Source: Ignavibacteria bacterium (GTDB lineage Bacteria; Bacteroidota; Ignavibacteria; Ignavibacteriales; Melioribacteraceae). Taken from it: DNA of 35,518 bases. The stretch covers positions 1-35,518 of the forward strand of contig JAAYAN010000094.1 in the NCBI GenBank assembly GCA_012719345.1, read 5' to 3'. Positions 9,369 through 16,986 of the stretch are shown here, piece after piece; position 1 is the stretch's first letter; each line of letters opens with the position of its first letter. A model generated the notes under the pieces. The model was not told where the DNA came from. It did not search any database and saw only the letters and a list, made by a program, of their open reading frames with translations. The position numbers and the translations under genes were made by a program.

Positions 9369-9551
9369 ATGATGAGGTTAAAGTTAATATTTATTATTGT
9401 TGGATTAATAACTTTACTAATTAAAATGTATCTTAAGAAAGATGAAAAAATATTTAATGGCGCATTTAGTCGCTTGTTCTCGGTTTATAGTTATATAGTC
9501 ATTACACTAGGGGTAATTGCATTAATACAGTTAATAATAGATTTTCTATAA
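9369..9551 (+). CDS. Small two-helix membrane protein (paralogue of 12428-12616)
   Basis: A 60-residue protein with two predicted membrane helices (about residues 4-20 and 40-58) separated by a charged loop KKDEKIF. AGGAAAA lies just upstream of tandem ATG codons. It is clearly homologous to the 62-residue protein at 12428: both share IVGLI, a Lys, a K-x-D-(E/K) loop, Y-x-YI and a hydrophobic tail ending in acidic/aromatic residues. Conservation of two diverged copies argues that it is a real gene. It is followed by an intrinsic terminator and by DNA blocks that also follow the Rhs immunity gene at 34776, so an orphan immunity function is possible but unproven. I do not recognise the family. 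Confidence 0.7.
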   Translation: MMRLKLIFIIVGLITLLIKMYLKKDEKIFNGAFSRLFSVYSYIVITLGVIALIQLIIDFL

Positions 9552-9575
9552 AACAGGATTATTCAAGTATTAACT

Positions 9576-9682
9576 GGTATTACTCCTTCCGGCATAAACT
9601 AAAAATTCCACCCACCTGCCGCTAACCCAAAAGCGACAGGTTTGTTTTTAACTAAATGAGGGCAAAGCGTAATTTATAATGC
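9576..9682 (+). repeat. Cassette-end repeat, copy 1 (shared with 35336-35442)
   Basis: A 15-base block at 9576-9590 and a 19-base block at 9664-9682 are identical to 35336-35350 and 35424-35442. The two blocks are 88 bases apart, start to start, in both places. The DNA between them differs but contains a hairpin with CCGCTAAC in each copy. Confidence 0.75.
9615..9649 (+). terminator. Intrinsic terminator of the small membrane gene
   Basis: Arms 9615-9623 and 9632-9640 pair (one mismatch) and are followed by TTTGTTTTT. A closely related hairpin follows the paralogous gene at 12695-12726, so gene and terminator were duplicated together. Confidence 0.75.
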
Positions 9683-9704
9683 TGTTGTTGGGGTAGTAGG
9701 GCAG

Positions 9705-9812
9705 AGATTACGAATATGATCAGGATTATGATTAAGAAAAACCCAAAAAACCTAATTCCCTAATTTCCTGAAACCCTGACATCCTGTTTTTACTTATAAC
9801 TGGGAACTGAAT
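9705..9812 (+). repeat. Interspersed spacer repeat, copy B
   Basis: It contains GATTATGATTAAGAAAAACCC, then CCTAATTCCCTAATTTCCTGA and TTTTTACTTATAACTG. These blocks occur in the same order as in copies at 9115, 11483 and 12752. Confidence 0.65.
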
Positions 9813-9888
9813 ACCAGGCACTGTTATTCACTGCCTCCGATGTTCAGTCAAACATTTAATAAATTCATAGCAAGTTATAAATTACAAA

Positions 9889-11199
9889 CTATTTAGCCTG
9901 CCACGCAGTTTTTGAATTTCCGAAACGTTTTTTAGGACTGCTTTTCCCTGAAGGATTAAACCGTGAGGGATTCGAACATCTTCTTCCCTGACTGGTTGCT
10001 GTTTTTACCGGATTATGATCTTTTAGCGGGAATGGATGATTATCAATTATATCTATTTTTTTTGAAGTCAATTTTTCAATATCGCGCAGATACGATTTTT
10101 CTTCTGCATCGCAAAAAGAAAGCGCTGTGCCTTTAGCGCCGGCTCTTCCGGTTCTCCCTATACGGTGGACATAAGTTTCTGCAATATTTGATATTTCGAA
10201 ATTAATTACATATTCAAGGTCATCAACATCAATTCCGCGTGCAGCAATATCAGTTGCTACAAGCACACGTGTTGTTTGCGCCTTAAAATTTGAAAGCGCT
10301 CTCTGCCGCACGCTTTGAGCTTTATTCCCGTGAATTGCTTCGGCTTTTATATTATTCTGTAAAAGCACTTTTGCCACTTTATCGGCACCGTGTTTTGTCC
10401 GTGTAAATACAAGCGCGGTTTTAATATTTGTATCCTTTAACACATTCACGAGCAACGCGTTTTTATTTCCTTTATCAACAAAATATATGTATTGTTTAAT
10501 AATATCAACTGTTGACGAAACCGGAGTTACCGAAACCATAGAAGGATTATTTAAAATTGTGTTAGAAAGTTTTATAATTTCGGGCGGCATTGTTGCGGAA
10601 AAGAATAAAGACTGCCGTTGCTTTGGAAGCGCTGCAAGTATTTTTTTTATATCGTGAATAAAACCCATATCAAGCATCCTGTCCGCTTCATCCAAAACAA
10701 AAAGTTCTATATCGCGTAAAGATATATGACCCTGGCTCATCAAGTCCAAAAGTCTGCCAGGAGTAGCAACCAAAATATCGATGCCGCTTCGCAGAGCTGT
10801 TATTTGCGGATGCTGCCCGACACCGCCGAAAATAACAGTGTATTTTAATCCGGTATGTCTTCCGTATGCTTTAAAACTTTCTTCAATCTGTATAGCGAGT
10901 TCGCGTGTGGGAGTAACAATAAGACTTCTGATTTTCCTCTTTTTGGTAAAAGATTTATCTTTGCTTAGTAATTGAAGTATCGGTATCGCGAAAGCAGCTG
11001 TTTTTCCCGTTCCGGTTTGAGCGCATCCAAGTACATCTTTCCCTTTAAGAACAATTGGAATTGCTTGTTTTTGAATTGGTGTTGGTGTTGTATATCCTTC
11101 TTCTTCTACGGCTTTTAATATAGGCTCAATAATATTTAATGATTTAAAATTAATTTCCGTTTCCTGTGATGAGTTATTAAACTCTGCAATGTTTATCAA
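9889..11199 (-). CDS. DEAD-box RNA helicase, RhlE-like
   Basis: A 436-residue ATP-dependent RNA helicase. All core motifs are present: Q motif ([12 protein letters not shown], about 37-48), motif I AQTGTGKT (60-67), Ia PTRELA, GG, TPGR, DEAD (170-173), SAT (201-203), [24 protein letters not shown] and [10 protein letters not shown], followed by a basic Ser/Arg/Pro-rich tail that probably aids RNA binding. It likely unwinds structured RNA in ribosome assembly or mRNA turnover. The start is a TTG with AAAGGA eight bases upstream; no ATG fits better. It lies alone on the minus strand between spacer repeats. Confidence 0.94.
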   Translation of the reverse strand: MINIAEFNNSSQETEINFKSLNIIEPILKAVEEEGYTTPTPIQKQAIPIVLKGKDVLGCAQTGTGKTAAFAIPILQLLSKDKSFTKKRKIRSLIVTPTRELAIQIEESFKAYGRHTGLKYTVIFGGVGQHPQITALRSGIDILVATPGRLLDLMSQGHISLRDIELFVLDEADRMLDMGFIHDIKKILAALPKQRQSLFFSATMPPEIIKLSNTILNNPSMVSVTPVSSTVDIIKQYIYFVDKGNKNALLVNVLKDTNIKTALVFTRTKHGADKVAKVLLQNNIKAEAIHGNKAQSVRQRALSNFKAQTTRVLVATDIAARGIDVDDLEYVINFEISNIAETYVHRIGRTGRAGAKGTALSFCDAEEKSYLRDIEKLTSKKIDIIDNHPFPLKDHNPVKTATSQGRRCSNPSRFNPSGKSSPKKRFGNSKTAWQAK

Positions 11200-11461
11200 G
11201 TATTTAATCCTTTGATTATTAATGTGTGTGTAATTTATGCGGCTTGTCGTAAAACGTGGGGTTTAATGCACATGTATTTCAAGCATATAAGGGAGATTTA
11301 ATATATCGCCCGTAAAACGCAAAACAAATATAGCATTTATTTATCAAAGTTAAAAGGCGTTTTGCAATTTATAAGGCTGACTATCAAATCTTCGCAGATT
11401 GAAATGAGGTGTTTTTACGTCCCGTCAGGAGTTAGTCTTGACGAAATACAGAAAACTCATC

Positions 11462-11488
11462 TCCCGCTGCGAACTCAAAACAGCGGGA
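11462..11488. repeat. 8-bp GC-rich hairpin
   Basis: TCCCGCTG (11462-11469) pairs perfectly with CAGCGGGA (11481-11488) around an 11-nt loop. Its right arm merges into the left edge of the direct repeat that flanks higBA. No T tract follows. Confidence 0.55.
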
Positions 11489-11620
11489 AAAGACGAGAGT
11501 AAGCTTGCCCGCCTCAGGAGGGATTGAGATTAAGATTATGATCAAGAAAAAATCCTAAAACCATAATTTCCTAAAAACCTGAAAACCTGTTACTCTAATT
11601 GCCTGAACCCCTGATTACAA
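11483..11620 (+). repeat. Spacer repeat copy C, left direct repeat flanking higBA
   Basis: A 21-base block (11483-11503) and a 36-base block starting at 11516 match 12752-12772 and the bases from 12773 onward exactly. A 12-base insertion (11504-11515) separates the blocks here but not in the right copy. CCTAAAACC and CCTGAAAACC blocks follow. Confidence 0.85.
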
Positions 11621-11652
11621 CAGAATATGTTAGTTATGATAAAATAGTTTAC

Positions 11653-11681
11653 TTGACTTGTATAACGCCAAGCGTTATATT
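11653..11681 (+). promoter_or_regulatory. Sigma70-like promoter of higBA
   Basis: A TTGACT box (11653-11658) and a TATATT box (11676-11681) are separated by exactly 17 bases. The higB ATG begins five bases after the -10 box, so transcription would start at or beside the start codon and the mRNA would be leaderless or nearly so. Confidence 0.7.
11661..11679. promoter_or_regulatory. HigA operator palindrome
   Basis: TATAACGC (11661-11668) and GCGTTATA (11672-11679) form a perfect inverted repeat with a 3-base spacer, lying between the -35 and -10 boxes and covering most of the -10 box. This is the expected place for autorepression by HigA. Confidence 0.75.
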
Positions 11682-11686
11682 TCGTT

Positions 11687-11968
11687 ATGATTAAATCATT
11701 TGCCGATAAAGAAACCGAAGAATTGTACTTCACCGGAAAAAGTAAGAAAATGAATCAGGTTATAATTAAAACTGCATTACGAAAATTGGATTATTTGAAT
11801 GCTGCTGTTTCTATAAAGGATTTAAAAGTTCCTCCGGGAAACAGATTAGAGGCTTTGAAAGGTGATTTAAAGGGGAAATACAGCATAAGGATAAATGATC
11901 AGTACAGAATAATTTTCTATTTTGAAGATGTAAACGCTTTTGAAGTTGAAATTATCGATTATCATTAG
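11687..11968 (+). CDS. higB: HigB-type toxin (RelE superfamily mRNA interferase)
   Basis: A 93-residue toxin of the HigB branch of the RelE/ParE fold. It opens with the typical MIKSFADKETEELYFTG, and carries LEALKGDLKGKYSIRINDQYR and a closing EIIDYH. The family cleaves mRNA in the ribosomal A site. The start is fixed by the conserved N terminus although no Shine-Dalgarno sequence fits between promoter and ATG. It precedes higA by 8 bases, the toxin-first order usual for higBA. Confidence 0.93.
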   Translation: MIKSFADKETEELYFTGKSKKMNQVIIKTALRKLDYLNAAVSIKDLKVPPGNRLEALKGDLKGKYSIRINDQYRIIFYFEDVNAFEVEIIDYH

Positions 11969-11976
11969 GAGACAAA

Positions 11977-12279
11977 ATGAATAATATAAAAAGAGAACCC
12001 GCACATCCGGGGGAAATACTAAGGTCCGAATTTCTGGAAGAAATGGGAATTACACAGGTTGAACTGGCAAAAGCAGTAAATACAACATTTAGAACCATTA
12101 ACGAAATTATAAATAAAAGAAGAAATTTAAGTCCGGAAATGGCGCTGAAATTATCTAAATATTTTGGCACATCGGTTGAATTATGGCTGAATTTACAAAA
12201 TCAGTACGACATATATATATTATTGAAGAAAAATAAAAACATATTGGATTCGATACATCCTTACAGGGTAAGTGCATAA
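11977..12279 (+). CDS. higA: HigA-type antitoxin (XRE family)
   Basis: A 100-residue antitoxin with the hallmark opening REPAHPGEILRSEFLEEMG, a helix-turn-helix at about residues 26-47 (TQVELAKAVNTTFRTINEII) and the SVELWLNLQNQYDIY segment. It neutralises HigB and binds the operator at 11661-11679. AGGAG overlaps the higB stop codon just upstream, so translation is coupled. Both genes lie within a segment bounded by direct repeats. Confidence 0.95.
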   Translation: MNNIKREPAHPGEILRSEFLEEMGITQVELAKAVNTTFRTINEIINKRRNLSPEMALKLSKYFGTSVELWLNLQNQYDIYILLKKNKNILDSIHPYRVSA

Positions 12280-12427
12280 TTGTAACCATATATAAAAGTC
12301 CTGCCGGGGCAAAAAAGCGCACCAAATGAGGCTGGCTATATAGAACAAACACTAATGCCAGAAGTTAATATTTTAGCAATTCTTCACAGGAAGTTGCAGA
12401 AGAACGAGTTGAATAAATAGGTAAAAA

Positions 12428-12616
12428 ATGACGTATAAAATAATACTTTTAATAGTTGGTTTGATTTGTTTTACGTTAAAGTTGTTTGTTAAAGAAGATA
12501 AAGAAGTGTTTAAAAGTAAAATGGGTAATCTATATGAAATTTATGGTTATATTGGTATTGCAATTGGTGTATACGCACTTGTTCTGTTATTAAAAGACTT
12601 GGTTGAAATGTTTTAA
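12428..12616 (+). CDS. Small two-helix membrane protein (paralogue of 9369-9551)
   Basis: A 62-residue protein with two hydrophobic helices (about 4-20 and 41-57) joined by the charged loop VKEDKEVFKSK. It aligns over its whole length with the protein at 9369. TAGGTAAAAA precedes the ATG. It lies 148 bases after higA, inside the direct-repeat-bounded segment, and may share the higBA transcript; the 12280-12427 gap shows no terminator. The function is unknown; a membrane immunity-like role is one possibility. Confidence 0.7.
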   Translation: MTYKIILLIVGLICFTLKLFVKEDKEVFKSKMGNLYEIYGYIGIAIGVYALVLLLKDLVEMF

Positions 12617-12694
12617 ACTTTGGTTAATACTTTCTGTTCGATTTTATAGTCTCGTCATAAGTTATTCGTCTCGGTATAAACAGTAAATTACTCA

Positions 12695-12726
12695 CCCACC
12701 GCTAAACTAAAAGCGGCGGGTTTGTT
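12695..12726 (+). terminator. Intrinsic terminator of the second small membrane gene
   Basis: CCCACCGCT (12695-12703) pairs with AGCGGCGGG (12712-12720), with one mismatch, and TTTGTT follows. It is homologous to the hairpin at 9615-9649, including the surrounding CGG(C/T)ATAAAC sequence. Confidence 0.7.
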
Positions 12727-12751
12727 ATTACGTCGGTTATCTGCTACAATT

Positions 12752-12896
12752 GCGGGAAAAGACGAGAGTAAGAGGAGGGATTGAGATTAAGATTATGATC
12801 AAGAAAAATCCTAAAACCCTAATCCCCTGAAAATCTAACTCCTGCTTTTACTTATAACTTATAGCTGAAAACTTACAACTGTTTTCCTGAAAACCT
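12752..12896 (+). repeat. Spacer repeat copy D, right direct repeat flanking higBA
   Basis: Bases 12752-12818 match 11483-11562 except for the missing 12-base block and one A in a homopolymer. CTTTTACTTATAACTTATAG and CTGAAAACTT blocks follow, as in copies A and B. Confidence 0.85.
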
Positions 12897-12923
12897 AAAT
12901 TAAAACCTGCTGCAATGTTGATT

Positions 12924-12954
12924 TTAAGGCAGTATTGCCTTAATATTGCGCAAT
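12924..12954. promoter_or_regulatory. Two adjacent palindromes at the menA start
   Basis: TTAAGGCA (12924-12931) and TGCCTTAA (12936-12943) form a perfect 8-bp inverted repeat with a 4-base spacer. Directly after it, ATTGCGCAAT (12945-12954) is a perfect 10-base palindrome that overlaps the menA ATG. No ordinary ribosome binding site is visible. They could be a repressor operator or an mRNA hairpin that limits initiation. Confidence 0.55.
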
Positions 12955-13846
12955 GAATTCTTTAAGTAATAACTCCAAAATACAAATCTGGTTTATAACA
13001 GCCAGACCCAAAACTCTTCTTGCGGCAATTGTGCCGGTAATTGTCGGCAGCGCGATTGCTTTTAACGACGGTTCGTTTAAATTCATTCCGGCAGCGGCAG
13101 CTTTGTTGTGCTCGCTTTTAATCCAGATAGGAACCAATTTTGTAAACGATCTTTACGACTTTATGAAGGGAACAGATAAAAAAGACAGGGTTGGTCCGCG
13201 GCGCGCTTTGGTTGAAGGACTTTTGACCGTAAATGAAATGAAAGCCGGAATAGCTGTAACCTTTATTTCAGCTTTTCTACTGGGTTTATATCTTGTTTAT
13301 ATAGGCGGCTGGCTGATATTAATTATTGGAATTGTTTCTATCGCCGCCGGATTTGCATACACTGCGGGCCCATATCCGCTTGCATATAACGGACTTGGTG
13401 ATGTTTTTGTCTTTGTCTTTTTCGGAATGGTGGCAACAACCGGAACTTATTTTGTACAGACGGGAGATATTTCGCTTTTCGCATTCTGGGCTTCGATTCC
13501 CGTCGGCGCGCTTGTTACAAATATTCTTGTTGTAAATAATTACCGCGATATCGATGAAGACCGGATTTCCAAAAAAAATACACTTGCAGTAAAACTCGGT
13601 AAAACTTTCACACGGCTTCAATACGTCAGTTTTATGATAATTTCGTATCTCGTTCCTTTTGTAGTTTATATAACATTTAAGAACAGTCCTTTTGTCTTTC
13701 TGCCGTTGTTATCATTTCCGCTTTCGGTAAAATTAGTTAAAATGATTTACAAATTAGAAGGCAGCGAGCTGAATAAAACACTTGAGCTGACGGCAAAATT
13801 ATCCGGTATTTATGCAATTTTATTTGCAATCGGTATAATTTTATGA
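12953..13846 (+). CDS. menA: 1,4-dihydroxy-2-naphthoate polyprenyltransferase
   Basis: A 297-residue UbiA-superfamily integral membrane enzyme with about eight to nine hydrophobic helices. It attaches the polyprenyl chain to 1,4-dihydroxy-2-naphthoate, giving demethylmenaquinone. The opening IWFITARPKTL is typical of MenA. The first prenyl-diphosphate/Mg motif is NDLYDFMKGTDKKD and the second is NNYRDIDEDRISKKNTLAVKLG. It is the first gene of menA-menC-menE and overlaps menC by the 4-base ATGA. Two palindromes sit at its start codon. Confidence 0.95.
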   Translation: MNSLSNNSKIQIWFITARPKTLLAAIVPVIVGSAIAFNDGSFKFIPAAAALLCSLLIQIGTNFVNDLYDFMKGTDKKDRVGPRRALVEGLLTVNEMKAGIAVTFISAFLLGLYLVYIGGWLILIIGIVSIAAGFAYTAGPYPLAYNGLGDVFVFVFFGMVATTGTYFVQTGDISLFAFWASIPVGALVTNILVVNNYRDIDEDRISKKNTLAVKLGKTFTRLQYVSFMIISYLVPFVVYITFKNSPFVFLPLLSFPLSVKLVKMIYKLEGSELNKTLELTAKLSGIYAILFAIGIIL

Positions 13847-14886
13847 AACTTGGCGGATTGGAATATTACAATTATTCGCTTCCGTTAAAAACCAGTTTTA
13901 TAACTTCTGCCGGAAATATTTCAGAATGCCGCGGAATAATCCTTAAAATTAACGATGAAAACGGGAATACAGGTTTCGGCGATATTCCTTTGCTAAAAGG
14001 TTTTAATTCGGAAAATGAATCTGAAATTATTACAGAATTAAACAGTTTTAATCCTCAAAAAATTGATGTAACTGATAAATTCCCCCCCGGCAAAATATTG
14101 TTCCGGTCAAAAACACTTCAATTCGCATTCGATCAGGCGATAACTCAAATAATACTGAAAAACAATTCTAAAGCGCTGAATGTTGATTTTGTAAATCCTG
14201 TAAAAGTAAATGCCGTAACCAGTTTAAGCAATCCCGAAGTTTTGGAAGAAAATATCCGCAAGTTTATTTCCAACGGCTGCAATACAGTGAAAATTAAAAC
14301 CGGTATTTCGGATTACCAAACTGAATTACATACTATCCGGAAAATGCGGAAAAGTTTTCCTTTGCTTAATATCCGGTTGGATGTAAACGGAGCCTGGAGT
14401 TTTGAAGAATCACTTAAAAATATTGATTTACTGAAAGATTTGAACATTCAATACATTGAGCAGCCGGTTGCAGATACCAAGGACTTAATCAAGCTTTCAA
14501 AGATTTCCGAAATCCCGCTATGCGCCGATGAATCAGTCAGATGTCTTCACGACGCTGAAGAAATTGTCAGTTGCGGAAAGATTAAATTCATTGTCCTCAA
14601 ACCTTCACTTTTCGGCGGATTTTCGGATTTCTTTCGTTTGAAAGATCTGGCAGAAGAAAATGCTGTTAACTTAATAATTTCCTCTTCGTTCGAATCTTCT
14701 GTGGGAAACAGCTGGTTGATTATGCTTGCCGCCTCGTTAAACCATAAATTCGCTCACGGACTTGCAACACGAGATTTTTTTGCCGGCGACTTAATAGAAA
14801 ATCCTTTTCCTGTTTCCGGCTTTAAAATAAATTTTGTGCCTGAAAAATTACGGCATATAAATCCATTGAGGGAACATGTAAAATGA
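13843..14886 (+). CDS. menC: o-Succinylbenzoate synthase
   Basis: A 347-residue enolase-superfamily enzyme that dehydrates SHCHC to o-succinylbenzoate in menaquinone synthesis. The catalytic set is complete: K150-x-K152 (KIKTG), metal ligands D180 (RLDVNGAW), E206 (IEQPV) and D229 (CADES), and K253 (VLKPSLFGG). The N-terminal capping domain is present. It overlaps both menA and menE by 4 bases, so the three are translationally coupled. The enolase superfamily also includes dipeptide epimerases, but the operon context settles on MenC. Confidence 0.95.
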   Translation: MKLGGLEYYNYSLPLKTSFITSAGNISECRGIILKINDENGNTGFGDIPLLKGFNSENESEIITELNSFNPQKIDVTDKFPPGKILFRSKTLQFAFDQAITQIILKNNSKALNVDFVNPVKVNAVTSLSNPEVLEENIRKFISNGCNTVKIKTGISDYQTELHTIRKMRKSFPLLNIRLDVNGAWSFEESLKNIDLLKDLNIQYIEQPVADTKDLIKLSKISEIPLCADESVRCLHDAEEIVSCGKIKFIVLKPSLFGGFSDFFRLKDLAEENAVNLIISSSFESSVGNSWLIMLAASLNHKFAHGLATRDFFAGDLIENPFPVSGFKINFVPEKLRHINPLREHVK

Positions 14887-16301
14887 AAACCCCTAACTTG
14901 GATAAATGGCTTTTTAAATATTTAATCGGGAACGAAGAAAAAATTGTATTTGAAAACGCGGAAACGCAAATTAAATTAAAAGATTTGCGAGAATTGATTT
15001 CAGGTTTCTGCGATTTCCTGCTGTCTAAAAAAATTAAGGAAAATGACAGAGTTGCAATTTGCGCTGCTAACTCGATTGAATTTGCGGCAATGCTCTTTGC
15101 AATTTGGGAAACAGGCGCCGTGCCGGTTTTGCTGAATACACGACTTCTTAAAGAAGAATTGATTTATCAAGCAGAATTCTCGGACTGCAAAATTATCATT
15201 TCGGACAGATTTACTGAAAAACCATTCGTGCCGTTTCCGAAAATAAAAAAAACTGTAGTTCCCGAATCCGAGCCGGGTAAGTTTTTTCCGACAAAAGATG
15301 CCGTAATAATTTTTACTTCGGGCTCACGAAACCAGCCAAAAGCGGTTGTCCACTCTTTCAGAAATATGATAAACAGTTTTAAAAACACAAATTCGGCAGT
15401 CAAATTTGAACCCGGCGATACTTTTCTTGTGTCGCTTCCGTTTTATCATATCGGCGGATTGATGATTATTATCCGCGCATTTCTTTCCGGTGGGAAACTT
15501 GCTTTTCCGCAATCATTAAAAACTGATGAACTGATTGAAGGCATTTTGAAATTTCGCCCGAACTTTATTTCGCTGGTACCCGCACAAATGATTTCTGTAA
15601 TCAATAAAATTAAAAAAACTTACTCGGGGTTAAAAATGATTTTTTTAGGCGGCGGACCATCAACACCCGCTAATTTGGAAATGTTTATTGCCTCAAATTT
15701 CCCGATTGCTAAAGTTTACGGTTCTTCTGAAACCTGCTCGATGATAACGCTTCTGCAACCCGATGAATTAAAAAAACACCCGCTTTCTTCAGGAAAAGTT
15801 TTACCGGGCAGCGAAATAAAATTTACTGCCGACGGAGAATTTGTTGTGAAATCGGATGCGCTTTTTAAGGGGTATTTAGGAAAGAGTAAGAGAAGGAGTA
15901 AGAGTAAGAATTTTTTTACAGGGGATTATGGTTATGAAGATGATGAGGGATTTATTTATATTCAAACGCGAAGGGAAGACTTGATAGTTACCGGCGGGGA
16001 AAATGTGAATCCGGAAGAAATAGCAGAAATCCTGCAATCTTTTTATGAGATTGATGAAGTATTTGTTTTTGCCGAAAATGATGAAAAATGGGGACAGATA
16101 ATTTGCGCGGCTGTTTCTGTTAAAAATAAAAAAGCAGATTTTGAAGAAAATATTTTTAAACATCTTCGTTCAAATCTGCCTGATTATAAAATTCCTAAAA
16201 AAATATATTTGTTCAGCAAATTACCCATAAATGAAATGGGAAAACTTCTGCTGAACGATTCCGAAAAAAGAAAAGCTTTAAATATTTTTAATAAACTGTA
16301 A
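14883..16301 (+). CDS. menE: o-Succinylbenzoate-CoA ligase
   Basis: A 472-residue ANL-superfamily ligase that adenylates o-succinylbenzoate and transfers it to CoA. Motifs in order: the phosphate loop IIFTSGSRNQPKAVVH, PFYHIGG, GGGPST, KVYGSSETC, TGDYGYEDDEGF, the hinge RREDLIVTGGENV and the C-terminal catalytic lysine in INEMGKLLLND. Between LFKGYLG and TGDYG is an unusual run KSKRRSKSK (residues 334-342) encoded by gagtaag micro-repeats that resemble the intergenic spacer repeats. Its 3' end overlaps the convergent thioesterase gene by 24 bases. Confidence 0.95.
   Translation: MKTPNLDKWLFKYLIGNEEKIVFENAETQIKLKDLRELISGFCDFLLSKKIKENDRVAICAANSIEFAAMLFAIWETGAVPVLLNTRLLKEELIYQAEFSDCKIIISDRFTEKPFVPFPKIKKTVVPESEPGKFFPTKDAVIIFTSGSRNQPKAVVHSFRNMINSFKNTNSAVKFEPGDTFLVSLPFYHIGGLMIIIRAFLSGGKLAFPQSLKTDELIEGILKFRPNFISLVPAQMISVINKIKKTYSGLKMIFLGGGPSTPANLEMFIASNFPIAKVYGSSETCSMITLLQPDELKKHPLSSGKVLPGSEIKFTADGEFVVKSDALFKGYLGKSKRRSKSKNFFTGDYGYEDDEGFIYIQTRREDLIVTGGENVNPEEIAEILQSFYEIDEVFVFAENDEKWGQIICAAVSVKNKKADFEENIFKHLRSNLPDYKIPKKIYLFSKLPINEMGKLLLNDSEKRKALNIFNKL
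15884..15908 (+). repeat. gagtaag micro-repeat inside menE
   Basis: Three gagtaag units (15884-15890, 15896-15902, 15902-15908) lie in frame inside menE and encode Ser/Lys/Arg only. The same unit begins spacer-repeat copy A at 9115. Confidence 0.7.
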
Positions 16302-16670
16302 AATATTTTCGGGTATCGGCTTTTTATTTCCCGTCTTTTTCTCGAGGCAAACGTGGACAGTATTTACAACTGCTACAACATTATTATCGTTGTTATAAAT
16401 TGTAAATTCGCACGAAAAAGAAGATTCGCGGATTTCCAGGATGCTGAATTTAATTTTAACTTCCTGTCCCGGACTTAAAGGTTTTTTAAAATCTGCCGAG
16501 GTTTGTTTAACCGGATATGTGTAAATCTCATTGTTAAAGAAATCGTCGTATAATCCGCCGGAATTCATACACTTTTCCAGTGAATAATGAACTATGCGGA
16601 AAGTATTTCCGAAGAAAATAACTCCAGCCGGATCGGCATCGTAAAATGTAACTAAATAATTAACAAACAT
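16278..16670 (-). CDS. 4HBT hot-dog thioesterase, probable DHNA-CoA hydrolase
   Basis: A 130-residue single-domain hot-dog acyl-CoA thioesterase. The 4HBT signature YDADPAGVIFFGNTFRIVHYSLE carries the catalytic aspartate at about D13. The length and motif fit MenI, which releases 1,4-dihydroxy-2-naphthoate from its CoA ester, the step directly before MenA. The position tail-to-tail with menE (24-base 3' overlap) supports this; a general acyl-CoA thioesterase is the alternative. AGGGAAA precedes the ATG. Being on the opposite strand, it is regulated separately from menACE, and the overlap could allow antisense interference. Confidence 0.85.
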   Translation of the reverse strand: MFVNYLVTFYDADPAGVIFFGNTFRIVHYSLEKCMNSGGLYDDFFNNEIYTYPVKQTSADFKKPLSPGQEVKIKFSILEIRESSFSCEFTIYNNDNNVVAVVNTVHVCLEKKTGNKKPIPENILQFIKNI

Positions 16671-16986
16671 ATTTTCCCTGTATTTTTTTGATTATCATCA
16701 TAAAGTTATGGAAAATATAAAATTTTTGAAAGCAGAAATTAAGTTTAGATACTTAATAAATGTTAATTAATTATTTAATATTGTTTTTGGATTTCAAAAT
16801 CACATTAACCTGTCATACTAAACTGTCTGCTCTAAAGTGAAATATGGTGATGAGTAATTCTGGTTTTATATATTTTTCAGCAATACCTCATTTCAAAAAT
16901 TTATTCATTAAAATTTATTTTTTACTTAACTTATAAAGTGAATTTACTAAAATTATTAAATTATTTAATAGCTTTAAGGAATAAGA
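16671..16986. other. Divergent promoter region, no gene seen
   Basis: This 316-base, very AT-rich gap lies between the divergent thioesterase and hydrolase genes. It must hold promoters for both. I see no RNA gene, strong hairpin or ORF. Confidence 0.5.

Larger units (their letters stand above)
9552..9888. other. Intergenic region: terminator, cassette-end repeat and spacer repeat
   Basis: This 337-base region between the small membrane gene and the 3' end of the helicase gene holds the terminator at 9615-9649, the cassette-end repeat and spacer-repeat copy B. No gene or clear helicase terminator is visible in 9813-9888. Confidence 0.6.
11200..11686. other. Intergenic region between helicase and higBA
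   Basis: This 487-base gap holds an 8-bp hairpin (11462-11488), spacer-repeat copy C (11483-11620) and the higBA promoter. A weak CGTCA/TGACG inverted repeat lies near 11424-11444. The AT-rich 11200-11380 part probably carries the helicase promoter; I cannot assign boxes confidently. Confidence 0.6.
12617..12952. other. Intergenic region before menA
   Basis: This 336-base region contains the terminator at 12695-12726, spacer-repeat copy D (12752-12896) and two palindromes immediately before menA. No gene is visible. Confidence 0.6.
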
